Positions 36,601-49,959 of a stretch of 64,000 nt of DNA are shown piece by piece. Within the stretch, counting starts at the first letter, position 1; the number at the start of each line of letters is the position of its first letter. The DNA is from Dasypus novemcinctus (taxonomy: Eukaryota; Chordata; Mammalia; Cingulata; Dasypodidae), in assembly GCF_030445035.2 (NCBI RefSeq), contig NC_080673.1:37258365-37322364 (forward strand), read 5' to 3'. A model generated the notes under the pieces. It was given only the letters and a program-made list of their open reading frames with translations, was not told the origin of the DNA and did not search any database. Position numbers and translations under genes: made by a program.

Positions 36601-37102
36601 CAGGTTTTTCAACTTGTTTAGCAGTAGTGTGGATCTATTTTGTAACATTGAAATTAAGCAGGGTCCAATATCCATCTCATCTGCTGTTGGAAAACCTATC
36701 CCCCAATATTTTCAGGGAAGCTTGCAGTGGCTGTACTTATGTTTCATCCAGTCTCCTCTATTCTTTCCAGCCTCACATAATTCTTAATTTTCACTCTCCA
36801 TGTTGCTCCATAAATACAATGACACTTTCCCATGTCAGATCAGGAATACTGGGTACTACCTCAATTTTTTCATTCCATATAGTGGTGATAATGCAATATT
36901 ATGAGTATAGCCAACTTTACTTATGGTTTGAAGTCTCAAAACACACAAATATCACTTCAAGTTAGACATCCTGATTTTAAAGTTTGTAAATCATTCCTTC
37001 TACTGAGATAATTTCAGCAACATTTCAATGGGCTCTCTGTCATCTTTCCCATCTTCTCCTCCCTCAACCTAAATTTGGACTCTCAAAATGTCTCACAATG
37101 TC
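36601..37102. other. Intergenic DNA, nothing recognised
   Basis: No coding or RNA gene signal is visible. Confidence 0.5.
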
Positions 37103-37523
37103 AGAAGTGAACTTGGCCCAATGGCTAGGGCATCCACCTACCACATGGAGGTCCGCGGTTCAAATCCCGGGCCTCCTTGACCCATGTGGAGCTGGCCCAT
37201 GCACAGTGGTGGTGTGCGCAAGGAGTACTGTGCCACGGTTGGGGTGTCCCCCACGTAGGGGAGCCACACATGCAAGGAGTGCTTCCCATAAGGAGAGCTG
37301 CCCAGCATGAAAGAAAGTGCAGCCTGCCCAAGAATGGTGTCGCACACATGGAGAGCTGACACAACAAGATGACGAAACAAAAAGAAACACAGATTCCTGG
37401 TGCTGCTGATAAGGATAGAAGCAGTCACAGAAGAACACACAGCGAATAACAGAGAGAGCAGACAACTGGTGGGGGGGGGGGGGGGGAAGGGGAGAGAAAT
37501 AAATAAAAAATAAATCTTTAAAA
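37103..37523 (+). mobile_element. DAS-type SINE, complete, with target duplication
   Basis: This is the clearest forward copy. The A box TGGCCCAATGG is at 37114-37124 and the B box GGTTCAAATCC at 37157-37167. The body is followed by a poly(G) run near 37,471-37,486 and a TAAA-rich tail. A 14-bp target duplication with one mismatch lies at 37085-37098 and 37524-37537. RNA polymerase III promoter boxes are expected of a tRNA-derived SINE; it is not a tRNA gene. Confidence 0.95.
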
Positions 37524-37537
37524 AAAATGTCTGACAA

Positions 37538-39080
37538 AATGTATTAGGCAGGGTAATTTGGGGTTTTGCTCCTACAATAAATTAGTTTAATGAAAGAAAC
37601 ATCCACCCCAGAACCCCATCATGTGGGCAACAAATGCATTCAGACTTTGAAATCACAGTCATTTCTTTAGCAAACTCCAATTTTTATACACTGAATTCTA
37701 TCCCACCAATTTCTGTAGGGGAAATTGGCAGTGTAGAGGCTTCTTATATATTAAAATGAATATACCACCACTCTCTCCTATTAGACTAAAAAACAAACAA
37801 ATAAACAAGCTAAAATCAGGTTATTTATCTCAAACAGCATTTTCCTGTTCTTTCCTTATAGAGACATATAAACTATCTGGAGGAGGAAAGATGAACTCTG
37901 CCTAATACCAGGAAAAGTTTTACCAAGCAGACAGCAGCCCAACTGAGTCTTCAAGGATAAGTAGGACTCATTCTAAGTAAGAGTAGAAAGTTTATTCTAA
38001 GTGGAGAACAGAGGTGACATAATGGTATAAAGATTTCAATGAAAATTCTTAATGGCCTGATCAGCAGCCGTAGTACTTAATTATCCAACACACCTTCAAA
38101 TGATGCTCCATATGTGTTTATTAGACATTTATTTGGTGAGAAGAAGCTGTTTTTCTACTATAGAAATGGAAAATACATTATTTGTGTTAAAATAATGAAT
38201 TTTCTACAAGAGTTTTACTCAAACACCAATTACTTGGGGAATGTTAAACTAAGTTTTAAGTAATAAAATAAGTCACTTGTTAAAAGTAAATCACATTATT
38301 ATTTATTGAGTTATTTATTGAGCATTTCCCCTGAAGGTTAGTTCATTTGAAGCAACTGAATGGTCAGTCCCAGCATTACAGTTTTGACAGTATTTGCTAC
38401 ATATAAAAACTCGACAGAAGCATTGGGCAGAGTATCTTTCATTTCATTTGAATTTAAGGACATTGTCTGCCTTGAGTACAAAAGGAGTGTTGTGTGAAAG
38501 TTGAGTTAATTCACACAGTATTTATAAATGCACTGGTATTTTAGTGCCTCTTATTGTTTGGCACTTTTTCTTATGGCCCCACTTCTTAATCAGTCAACAT
38601 CACAAATATTTTGGTTTGTTATTAAGGGTAAAAGGGCAAAGAAGAGAATGAAAAGGCACACTAGGGCTAGATCAGAAAAGACCATAAAAACAAAGGGCCT
38701 TAAACTTGATGTTCTAACTTTTGGGGCAAAGAAATTTAATCACTATATTTGTGTTTTGAAACAAAACGATCCAGTATGGAGTAAATAGAGCAAGGAAAAT
38801 TTGAAAGCAAAGGAACTAGTCAAAAGGTCATTTTGAGGACTTATTGGGGTACATCTATTACGTCTTTTGTTCCGATTCCCTGTATACAAACTTCATACAC
38901 ACTTAAAAATTAGTAAGATTAATTTCTTTCTCTAAGACCAATAAATAGCCTGCTGGTCAAATATTAAGACTGAGGACTTGTTTCTCCTTTTGTTAAAAGA
39001 TTTTTAAAAAATTATTCATTAATCCACATATTGGCTGAGTCTGTAAAATATTTACAGGAAGGCTTTACTGAAGAGAAAGT
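37538..39080. other. AT-rich intergenic DNA, nothing recognised
   Basis: No gene is supported. The frame at 38,528-38,788 resembles nothing I know and lacks splice or promoter context. Confidence 0.5.
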
Positions 39081-39091
39081 GGCAACTTGTT

Positions 39092-39497
39092 CTTTTTTTT
39101 TTTTTTCTCAAGATTTATTTATTTCTCTCCCCTCCCCGGTTGTCTGTTCACTGTGTCTATTTGCTGCATCTTCTTTGTCCGCTTCTGTTGTTGTCAGCGG
39201 CCTGGGAATCTATGTTTCTTTTTGTTGCATCATCTTGCTTCGTCAATTCTCTGTGTGTGGTGCCATTCCTGGGCAGGCTGCACTTTCTTTCGCGCTGGGC
39301 GGCTCTCCTTACGGGGCTCACTCCTTGCATGTGGGGCTCCCCTACGCGGGGGACACCCCTGCATGGCAGGGCACTTTTGCGTGCATCAGCACTGGGCATG
39401 GGCCAGCTGCACACGGGTCAAGGAGGCCCGGGGTTTGAACCGTGGACCTTCCATGTGGTGGATGGATGCCCTAACCACTGGGCCAAGTCCGCTTCCC
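39092..39497 (-). mobile_element. DAS-type SINE with 11-bp target duplication
   Basis: A full-length reverse copy. GGCAACTTGTT is at 39081-39091 and again at 39498-39508. Confidence 0.95.
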
Positions 39498-39779
39498 GGC
39501 AACTTGTTTTTAAGATTGGTATTGACTGAAAATTTAGATTTCTCCTGATACATTAAGGACTAAAGATATATTGAATATGACACTAGGTCCCGAGCTCTGA
39601 AAGGAATTTTGTAAAAACAAAAGACATTTAAAAAATATAATTGCATTTCACACTGTTCTATAGATTGTGTAATACTTTTAGAGGTCATTTTACTTGCTAA
39701 TATTAATTAAAGAAGTTTGATTAGAGGTAGGAGGGGCAGAGCGGAGCTACTAGTTCAATAAGTTTGAATTATTTATGTA

Positions 39780-39990
39780 AGAGACCAGACTCAAGAACTA
39801 AAACACTGGAAATGAATTTCTACTGTCCCTTACTAGCTGCATAATCTTAGGCAATTTACTCAAACTTACTTTCTCATCTAAAGAACGGGAACGATAATTA
39901 TAGTACTTATCCCTGGGATTGAATGAGGTAATACTTGTAAAGTCCTTTAGAGCAGTGACTTCACAAAGTAAATGATATATGTTCTGCTAA
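39780..39990 (+). repeat. MIR fragment
   Basis: The order 'cttactagctgcataatctt', 'ggcaatttactcaaacttac', 'gaatgaggtaatacttgtaa' and 'tttagagcagtgac' matches MIR in the forward direction. Confidence 0.8.
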
Positions 39991-40757
39991 ACAACATTCT
40001 AACTCTATGTAAAAATGGCATATAATGCTTGTGAACATTTATTTCAACTCATTATATATGTATATATATATCATGCTATGCAAATCTTCTCTGTAAAGCA
40101 ATTGCTTATCTTTGATATTGTTTTCTTTTATTTCTTCCTCTTGCTTCTAATATTAAGATTTTATATGTTGAAAAGATCAAGAAATGCAGAAAAACTTTCT
40201 TAATATGTAATTTTTCTCTCCTTTTCCAAGTCCCATTAAAATCAAGTAAATGGATTCTTTCACAAAGGTAAAGCCATTATAAAAAATATATAGTAGGTGG
40301 GTTTTATTAGCAGGTTAAAGATTTCAATAACTTTCTGGAAGACAGAAAGTGGATGAATGCATGTTATTGGGAATCAACTAATCAGAATCTGTACAGATTC
40401 CATCTTCTCAATACTCACCCATAACCATTTCTTTGCAGCACTTTAAACAGCCCAGTTCTTTACTGTACCAGGCAATAAAGAAACAAAGATACATACACCC
40501 ACAGATTATTGTAATTAAGTTGACTATACTACAAATATTTTTCATTTATTATTTCATTTTAATTAATTAAGGGAACATTTTATATGTTCACAAAAGAACA
40601 GAAAATAACAATACTATACCCCTGCTCATTAGATGTCACTTATTTATTTTCTAGGCTAAATTTATTTCTTCATGAGGATTAGCCTTCAGTTGTATTTTTG
40701 TCAAGTCTATAGTGATTTCATTTCATTTTTTACTTCCTCTGAAAATAAAATCTTTAT
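39991..40757. other. AT-rich intergenic DNA, nothing recognised
   Basis: No coding or RNA gene signal is visible. Confidence 0.5.
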
Positions 40758-40766
40758 TTCATCTTT

Positions 40767-41099
40767 TTTTTTTTAATATTTATTTTATTTCTCCTAACCC
40801 CCTCATTGTTCACACTTGCTCTGTTTGTCTTCCTTTTTTCTTTTGGAGGCACCAGGAACCAAACCCAGGATGTTGGATGTGGGAGGGAGGCACTTAATCA
40901 CTTGAGCCACTCTGTTCCCTGCTTTTTTGTCTCATTATATTTTTCTTCTTGTGTCTATTGTTGTGTCATCATATTGCATCAGCTTGCTGCACCTGCCCAT
41001 CATGCCAGCTTGCTGTTTTCTTTAGGAGGTACTGAAACCAAGTCAGGGACCTCCCTTGTGGTACACAGGAACTAAATCGCTTGAGCCACATCCACTTCC
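40767..41099 (-). mobile_element. Diverged DAS-related SINE with 9-bp target duplication
   Basis: A reverse copy ends in 'aatcgcttgagccacatcca', which is a tRNA-like head read backwards. It contains a second head-like block at about 40,843-40,918, so it may be a dimeric subfamily. TTCATCTTT occurs at 40758-40766 and 41100-41108. Confidence 0.85.
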
Positions 41100-41214
41100 T
41101 TCATCTTTACTATTTGAATGGTATCTTAAATTAGTACAGGACTTTATAGATATTTATATTCTCACACTTTTTCTGCTGGCCCCTGTTTTCTTCCTAAGAA
41201 ATACATGTCAGGTA

Positions 41215-42110
41215 ATTATTGTTGTTTGTAAATAATACATCTTTTTTCTCTGGCTGCTTTTAATATCTTCTTTTTGCCTTTGGTGTTCTACATTAGCATG
41301 GTTAGTGCTAATGTGGAATGTTATATGGTTGATTCCGTTCATGACTGGTAGTGCTTCTGGAATCTGTGCTTTCAAGTATTTCATCAGTTTGGAAAAACCT
41401 TAGTCATGATCTTATTGGATGTTATTTTAGCCATAATCTCTTCACTTCTCTCTTTGTACAAATCTATCTCATGTAGTATGCTGGACTTCCTTAGTCCATC
41501 CTCCTTCTCTCAATCTCTTTCTAATATTTTTCATCTCTATCCATATGCTGTGTTCTGAGTAATCACAAATTATTTGCCAGATTTCTAAATCTGTCTTCTT
41601 TTATGCTAATTTGCTATATACCCACCAATTCAGTATTAAGTTCAAAGATAATATGTTTTACTTTCAGAAAATCTATTTTCTTTATACTCTTTGATTACTG
41701 TTTTTCTTAATGTACAATTCTGTTCTCATGGTTTCAATCCCTTATTTTCAATCTCATTCATCATCTTAAAAACACTTATTTTAACTTTCCTTTAGAATGC
41801 TGTTTAACATTCTCAATTTATAGTTTGAGGATTCTAATCCTGCTACTTTTTGTCTGCTGAATTACTCATGGTAAGTTATTTCTGCATTTTTCAAAAGAAT
41901 TATTGATTGTGAACCCATATTTAATGTTTTCCCCATGTGTGATTCCCTTGAATCTTACAGTATAGGAGCCACGCTTAGAAACATTTGGAATTTGCGTCTT
42001 CCAGGAGATCCAGTTATATCACTAACTTAGTGTCACATTTTATGTAAGTTCCTTGGCTCTACTGAAAGATTCAGATCTGTGGCATTCAATTCCCAGGGCA
42101 GAACTTCTCA
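41215..42110 (-). mobile_element. HAL1/L1 ORF1-region relic
   Basis: The + strand text 'ctggctgcttttaatatctt' followed by 'tttttgcctttggtgttcta' and later 'gtatttcatcagtttgg' is the antisense of HAL1/L1 ORF1-type DNA. Decay is heavy and edges are approximate. Confidence 0.6.
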
Positions 42111-43127
42111 TTTTAATTTGGAGCACAGAAAGAAAAAGAAAAATTTATTACTTGTATGTTTTTTAAATCATCTCTCTAAACTCATAAGCATATATATTTT
42201 TTTCTATTATATCTTTTATTGAAATATAGGATTTCAAGATACCCAGGCTTCTGAGGGAAGGGCTTTCCTCTAATTACTAGCATGGGTGCAAATTCTTGTC
42301 TACTGTCTCTTCATTGAATTAATAACTTAAATCCCTAAGATTCCACTAGCTACTTCTAGTGAAATGCTGGGGTCATTCACATTGGCTCACGGGAGCCAGC
42401 TGTTATCTCGTCAGGAAATTCACCAGCTGGATTAGTAGCTGGAAATTATTTACAATAATTTTGTTATAATTTAACCAGCATCTTAAGTGTTTGTAATAAA
42501 AAGTTTTTCAGATCTCTCTATTCTTTCTTATAAGGCTTTTCCAGTACCCAAAATTATTTCAATAATTTATTCTTTAAATATGAATGGACAATTAAGAATT
42601 ACCAATATATGATGAAAACTAGAGACAAAAAAGATAGAAGCCAAGAAGTTGCAGGATATAAGAAGTGGTGTAAATAAACTACAAATTCAATTTAAAGAAA
42701 GTCTAGGTTGGCCGCCATGTAGCAGCCTAGAAAATAATCCAAATAGAAGACAAAGCTAATGAACTTTAAAAGGCATGTTTTGAAGGAAAACAAAATGCCT
42801 GTAAGCAAATGATTATATTATAAATGTAGAAAGGAATATATTTCATTCTGAAAAAAAAATGATGAAAAGCAAATCAAAATATGAGAAAGTCACGGTCCAA
42901 ATATAAAGCAATTACATCATTTGAGCAATTGATAGAGAGTGAGAACAGTAAGTCTATTTGACCTTGATGAGTTAGGACCATACTCCTGCAGGTGGCTCAG
43001 GGCTCGTGATGTAGGAGCCAAGGGGAGAAAATGTAACCTTTGCACACTATTTTACTCCTTTGTGAATGCCATTCACTCAGTCATAAGTTGATAACAACAT
43101 GTCTTTTCATTTTTATTTTTAGAATTT
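42111..43127. other. AT-rich intergenic DNA, nothing recognised
   Basis: No coding or RNA gene signal is visible. Confidence 0.5.
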
Positions 43128-43140
43128 CTCCTTGTCTTTT

Positions 43141-43539
43141 TTTTAAAAAAAGATTTATTTATTTATTTCTCTCCCCTCTCCCCCCCTCACCCCGGTTGTT
43201 TGTTCTCTATTTGCTGTGTCTTGTTTCTTTGTCCACTTGTGTTGTCAGCAGCACAGGAATCTGCGTCTCTTTCTGTTGCGTCATCTTGCTGCGTCATCTC
43301 TCCGTGGGTGCGGCACCATTCCTGGGCAGGCTACACCTTCTTTGGCTCTGGGCGGCTCTCCTTACGGGGCGCACTCCCTGTGCGTGGGGCCCTCACACCC
43401 CTGCGCGGCACGGCACTCCTTGCCCGCATCAGCACTGCGCATGGGCCAGCTCCACACAGGTCAAGGAGGCCGGGGGTTTGAACCGCGGACCTCCCATGTG
43501 GTAGACAGATGCCCTAACCACTGGGCCAAGTCCATTTCC
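43141..43539 (-). mobile_element. DAS-type SINE with 13-bp target duplication
   Basis: A full-length reverse copy. CTCCTTGTCTTTT is exact at 43128-43140 and 43540-43552. Confidence 0.96.
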
Positions 43540-43552
43540 CTCCTTGTCTTTT

Positions 43553-45639
43553 AACATTTAAAATAAATATTTAGAAGCAAAAATTATTTTGTTATGGTTA
43601 TAAAACAAAACATGAATTATTATTAACCTTTATAATTTAAAATTAGAGATATAGCAGGCATAAGCGGGGAGGTAGTAAGTAAGAAAGAGAAAGAGAAAGG
43701 CGTGAAGGGTATTGATAGTGTTATCAGATATGTAGAAAGAAAAAAAGATACTCAGATTTTTAAATCAAGTTAGGGAAGTTTTTGTATATTTAAAGTTATA
43801 ACATTTATTTAGAATGGAGAGATTTCATGGAAGCTAGCAAATAAAATACAAGAGCTAAATTCTACTTTTCATTGCAGAGATTGTTTAAAGGAAGAAGTCA
43901 AGATACAGATGAGTAAGCACATTGTGTCAAATAATGTTGGAGTAACCTGAAGAAGAAGTAAAGGTGGCTGCATCTGAGAATTGCCTTAGAGATGAAGTGG
44001 GATGTTATGTTTCATTGTAAGCGTTTTAAAAAATGCTCATGCTTGACTCTGGTAGAAACAAAGATTTTAAAAACTTAAATAATAAATACAAATATGCAAA
44101 AAGAGATGGGATGCATAGAAATAAAATGTTTTAAATAAAATAATAAATTTACAGAAAAGGAGAAATGAATTTAAAGAATATGAAAATGCAGGATAGTAAA
44201 ATAAGATATATAAACATGTTATGAACTACTCTATTGCAATAATGTAGTGAATTTAATAATCTCCTGATTAAGAAAAGAGAAAATATTACCCAGTGATTAG
44301 GAAATTAAAATACTTTAGTAAACAAAAAGAAGTTACATTTCAAATACAGTTAATAATATATAAAATCAATGACTTTTGAATAATTTGCCTAGAAAATAAT
44401 TGGAAAACTTAATATTAACAAAGATCTGAAAGTAATCTGAAGATCCCACACAAATGCATTTGACACAATAATTTTCATGTAAAAGGCATGCCAAAATTTC
44501 AGGTTAAAATAATAGCATATAATTTGTCTAAAATTCTGAAGAAATGACATTTCTGTGTTTTTCAAAAAGAAAAAAATATTCCTTCAGATGTATATTTTAC
44601 TTGCTTTCACTCAGAAAAAAATTCGGAATATAAAAAACAAATGTATTTTTCCAATGCATTTTGTCATGACATGGCTTTAAAAATCAACAGAACTCTGAAT
44701 AAATGTGATTTCTCAATGGCTAGATAAATATACAGTGTTTTGCTTAGTTTGGGGAATACCTTAAGCATCTATACCCTAATTATAATTTAAATGTCTTTAT
44801 AATTCTCTAAAGATCTCCAAATACTGTATATATCAAAGAGTTTACTCTAACTCAAAATTAGAACACAAATTGAAACAGACTAGATTCTTCATCTTGTAAA
44901 TTCATCAGAGTTGTTATTGGATTAGCTATTAGGAGAGTTGGTGCCTATTTTTACCAATTTTATTAATTTTGAATCCTACTGCAAGTCACATCACCAACTC
45001 AGATCTTTCTCATTTATACAGAATAGATCAGGCTACATGCTCTCTTAATTCCCTTCTCCTACCTTAAAATGCCACTCCTTGACAAAGACAAAGGATTTGA
45101 AATACATGAGATTAAAATGACTTATCCTGTGGCTATCATTTCTAAAATCTTCACCAAAAATGCTTTAAACTCTCATTCATTATTTAAGCTTATCAATATC
45201 TAAAGAAAGATGTGTAAAAAACTATTTAGCTGCTCTAGTCATTTTAAATTAGTGGAGACAAACAATAACTACAAAATTCTTTAAGGACTACTGGTCTTAA
45301 AGATTTAGTAAAATACAAGGGAAAAAATAAAAAGGTTAATTTTTATCAGTGGACTGGATCAATAGCCTGAAATTTGACCTTCATAAATCTTTATCCTTGG
45401 CTGAGCATTATTTTCTACATTTCTGTAGAGTTGTGTCAAACCAATCCTCTAGATCTATTTAAAGAATTTCACTTCCAATAGAAATTTCTCTATCAGCTGC
45501 CTGTCCACAGTGCCTATAAATAAAACATCTAGACAACATATCATAGAAACATAATTTCTCAGGATTGGGGCTAATATGCTATAAACACAAGAGAATGAAT
45601 AATCATTTCTTCTTAGAATTTTCTTTTAGAGAAATCTAA
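43553..45639. other. AT-rich intergenic DNA, nothing recognised
   Basis: Two kilobases of very AT-rich DNA contain no gene that I can support. Confidence 0.5.
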
Positions 45640-46105
45640 ACTTTTAGAAATGTTAAATGTTTTGGAGAGAAGTTGGAACAAATAGAAGTCTCATACACTG
45701 ATGGTGGGAAGTATAAGGAAAAACCTCTTTGAAAAAGACTCTGACAGTCTCTTAAAAAGATAAACATAAACTTATCATATGATTTCTTTTCTAGTCCTAG
45801 GTATTTACACAAGAGAAAAGATAAGACAAAGATGTGTAGGCAAATTTTCATACCAGCTTTATTCAAAATAATCCCAAATAGAAAACAACCCAAATAAATA
45901 TTAACAGGTGAATGGCTTGAAAAAAATTGCATCCAAATGATGAAAATCAAAAGGAACAAATTACTGATACATGGAACAACATGGATGAATATAAAAATAC
46001 AATGCTCTTAAAGAGCCGGATAATGTATAATTGCATTCTCAAAAGGAAAATCAAGTCTATAAGGACAAAAGCACATCAGTGGTTGCCTGGAGTCGGGGAT
46101 GGAGA
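45640..46105 (+). mobile_element. Old L1 ORF2 C-terminal fragment
   Basis: The text 'catacactgatggtgggaag', 'taccagctttattcaaaata', 'tggaacaacatggatgaata' and 'agtggttgcctggagtcggg' is the familiar 3' end of L1 ORF2 on the + strand, with stops throughout. Confidence 0.85.
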
Positions 46106-46106
46106 T

Positions 46107-46380
46107 GGAGAACTGTAGTAGGTTGAATTATGTACCCCAGAAAAAGACATGTTCTTAATCTTAATCCATTCCTGTGGGTGGGAACCATGTGACAGAAAAG
46201 CAAGGGAACAAGGTGAGCAGCCAGGAGGGGAACACGACGCTTGGGGGGGAAAACATTGCCTTGCTGACACCTCAATTTGGACTTCTCCTGGCTTCAAAAC
46301 TATGAAGTGATCCTCCCCTGCCACAGTTGCAACCCTTCTGCAATCCAAACCCTGTCCCAAAACAAAGCCAACAACAAAAT
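46107..46380 (+). mobile_element. LTR-like interspersed repeat, family A copy 2
   Basis: It shares 'ccattcctgtgggtg', 'cattgccttgctgacacctc' and 'atttggact' in order with the repeat at 10,552-11,030 but lacks a central part. It lies directly after the L1 fragment. Confidence 0.55.
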
Positions 46381-49059
46381 AATAATATTCAATCTAAATA
46401 AATTATGTGCTTGTTACTAGAGGCATACAATAGTCTTGATTACCCCATTAAAGGGAATCAAAGAAATATTTTATGGCTGAATCAATTCCTTTGAAGCATA
46501 TTATTTGAAGACAGTATCTAGAAAATAACACAGCTTTCACGACCTGCTTCTGGGAGCCTCCTGTGAACCAACCACTTCAGTGCTGCAGGTACAGCAATCC
46601 TGGATCATTGGCAGCATTTCCTGGTGATCCCTGCACCAAAAATTCTAGTTTTTTGTTATCCTCTAATTCTTTCATTAAATACCCTCTTGCTTGAAATATT
46701 TCCTGGTTGCTGCTTTTCTGACTGGACTCTAATTCACTATTTGCTACCAGAAATTATGTGGGACCCTTCAAATACAAAAAGCTTGAATTGCTTATTTGCA
46801 TCATTTAGCTTTAAAGGAAACAATTAACTATAATAAACAGTGGAAAAATTGCATTATAGACATCCATTGCAAGTAGTGGTTGCCTGTTATATAAAGTGCC
46901 CCGTCAGAGGCAAGTTATTGAGAATTCAAGTGGCTGATGTACTTTTATGGTTAAATGCTGTGTTATGGTATTATGGTGAAAATGAGATCTACTGGCTTAT
47001 GGCATAGGCTGGCTATTTATGAATATTCTTGGAGTGCATACAAAAATGACAAGCTGGTCATGATCAAAGAATTAGATAGCTTTGATAACTGCTATTTTTT
47101 AGAAATGACTTCAATTATCACATGCAAGTGTACTTGTTAAATTTAAGGACAATACAAAATTGAAAAATAGTATGCTAGATGACAAACTAGAACTCAAGAA
47201 ATTTTCTACAGATTGAAATATTGTAATGAGATGCTCCAAACCAGAAAATGGCATTTAACATGTTAAAATATAAAATCTTACATTTAGGTTCAAAGAATCT
47301 ATTGTATTGCATAACCTAGCAAAACTCTGCATGTTGGTTGATTACGAGTATAATGTGAGCCAACGGTGGAATCCATCAGCTAGAAAAATGTTAACGTAAT
47401 CTCAGGCTGTGTTAGCTGTGTTCAGACATAAGAACGTGATTATATCTTTACACAGCTCAAACCACATGTAGGTTACTCTGTTCACCTTTAGATAGAACTC
47501 TTGAGGGATGAAATAAAATTGGATTGTCCAGAAAAACATAACCAACCAGGATAGAGATAAGTTTTTGAAACCCTTCTATATGAGAAATAGCAGTAAAGGA
47601 AAATGGGATGTTTGTATGGGGGTTCTAAATCTTTTCCAATATGACAGATTTGTCACATGAAAGGAGGATTAGATTTAGTCTCTGTGACCCTGAAGAATAG
47701 AAGGCCAATGGAAAAATTGGGGAAGCATATTTTGAATAAAAACAAGGTATAAATTTGCTGTAGAGTTGTCCAACAATCCAAAGTATGCATGTGCTGGTAT
47801 ATTTAGTCTGTCCTATCAGAAGGATTCAAACACATATTTTCATGTAGCTTAGCAGTTACATGAAAGCTTTTTAAAATATTCATTTAAAAATTATTTTCTT
47901 GTCACGTTAAATTGTTTATAACTTTCTAACATGCAGAAAAAATGGATCATTAAAATATTTATAAATGCTTTAATATGTAGTTTTTCAATTTAACTTTTGA
48001 TCACACTAAGTAAAATAAAGTATCCCAAGAATATTGATTATAATCATGGTTGTATCTCTTGGTTGTAAATCCTTTGTCGCCATCTCCTGGAACTTGGATA
48101 CTAATGCACACTGTGGAATTTTCTTTCCCTTTCTGGAAGAAATTTCCCAGAAGAGACAATGAAATAATTATATTCTCACATGAGCGCAATGCTACACCAA
48201 AATTAGCTTTTATCTATTGTTTTGAATAATTTGTTTTATTCTAATCAACCTTACATTTGGTGTCTGGACTTTCTCTTCTTGAGAATCCTGAAAAGCTTCC
48301 TGAAAGGAAATTCCCACTAACTTATGCTTTGCCTTTCTTGACTACTACATTTTTATTACATAATAACTAATAATATTAAAAGTATGAACGATTAAGAGAT
48401 AAAATATAATGATGTGGATAAACAATAAAATGTAAATAAATGATTTTTCTTTTCTATCCTGAATCCAGATCTATCTTAAGGGAAAGTGCAAGCAGAAAGG
48501 CATCCAGCAATACCAAAAAGGTAGGTGGAAGGGGGAATTCCACAAAGAAGAAAGAATGTATAAAGAAACCTTATACAGTGTGTGCATATTCCAGGAAAGA
48601 AATCAAACACTGGATCAACTTCTTGTGTAAGAATAATGTGGTTTGGTTTATGTGAGGATACTAAAAGTAAAGATTTCTTAAAACTTCAGTAACATAATAA
48701 GGGCTATGTAATCAGCCTTGTCTATGAAATCAGCCATTTCACAAGTTAAAATAATGTTTTTTTCAAACGTACCTTTGTCTCAAGATGTTGCTCTACCTCT
48801 TTCTTTTCCTTCACCACTAAATTTTCCCAAAGAATATTAGTCTCTCTCTGTCCCATTTTATGTCCCCTCCACTCATGGAGTTAAATGCAGTTACCGGTTG
48901 AGAGCTGGTAATATTTAACAATCCACCTGGCTCTTGGGTTACCAATTTTGTGGTATAAATAATTCCACCCCAACTGATTGAAAGCTAGTCACTTGATGTC
49001 ACAAAGCAGAATTGAGAACTGAGGTGAGATATGTGCAGTGGGCACTCTTGAGCAGATGC
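46381..49059. other. Intergenic DNA with one possible CTCF-like site
   Basis: No gene is supported. TCGCCATCTCCTGG at 48077-48090 resembles the antisense CTCF core. A short segment ending AAAAAG before GTAGGT near 48,520 could be an exon of a non-coding transcript, but evidence is thin. Confidence 0.45.
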
Positions 49060-49640
49060 CAAGTGACTCCAGCATACCATTGTCCGACCCCCCTACAGAT
49101 ACCGCTCTTACCTAGGTGCATTTCTAACGCCAGTGACCTCCTAACTGACAAAGGCAAACTCTTAATTGTCATCTTCATCTCCTTGACTACTTGGCGTTAT
49201 TTGTCCCTCACTTTATTCAAGAACCACTTAATTTAGTTGTCTCCCTATTTCTGACAATTGCTTCTCTTCCTGTGTTATGTACAATCCCTGCAAACCCTTG
49301 CCGATGCTTTCCAGCGTTCCATTCTCCTCCCTTCTGCAGTTATTTGTCAATAGCTCTCCCTCATTTACATTCCCATATACCTCAAACCCAGCAAGTCCAA
49401 AACCAACCATCTTTCTTACTACCTCTTGCACACACACCTTTCAGTCATGAATTTTTCAATTACATCATTTACAATTCCCATCTTTTATTTTCCATTTCCT
49501 CTGACATTGCTTTAATTGGTGTCCATATCACATGCAGTATATGGACAAATGCAATAATAGCTTCCTAGGGGATCTCTTTATTCTACCTTCTTCCAGGTTC
49601 TTTGGCTTTCAATTCACCCTTCAACTAATTGTAAAAATTA
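49060..49640. repeat. Possible old interspersed repeat
   Basis: Text such as 'gtgacctcctaactgacaaa' and 'cttcatctccttgactactt' recalls an ancient, widely dispersed mammalian repeat. The family cannot be named. The open frame at 49,191-49,568 within it has no known protein counterpart. Confidence 0.35.
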
Positions 49641-49959
49641 TTTCTATTTACCACAGTCTAATCATGACATTTCCTAGCTTGTCCCATTTTCCCATAGGTT
49701 GAAATATTAATTCCACTGCAATTAGTTCAGGGAAATCCACTACTTAATTAGTCCATTTCCTAGGGAGCCATGCCAGCCCTAACATTAATGTTTAACACCT
49801 GAATAGGCAAAATCATCCCATCTCCCCTGCAGTGTGTAGTAGGCAGAAGAAGAAAAAAAGGCATAAGATAAAAATACATAAACACTGCTTAGTTTTTCTC
49901 AACATAAGCTCCAGAAACTTAAAGAAAAAAAGTCAGGCATATAAGAAGAAAACAGAGGA

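Noticed and set aside
37103-37175. tRNA gene candidate (A and B boxes present)
   Set aside because: It is the head of a SINE. The rest of the cloverleaf is not maintained, and a long SINE body and A-rich tail follow.
48440-48655. Possible exon ending in AAAAAG before GTAGGT near 48,520
   Set aside because: Acceptor, donor and a 71-codon frame exist, but the frame crosses the donor and nothing else supports a gene.
49191-49568. 125-codon open frame, Ser/Pro/Leu-rich
   Set aside because: It lies in a pyrimidine-rich repeat-like stretch and resembles no protein I know.
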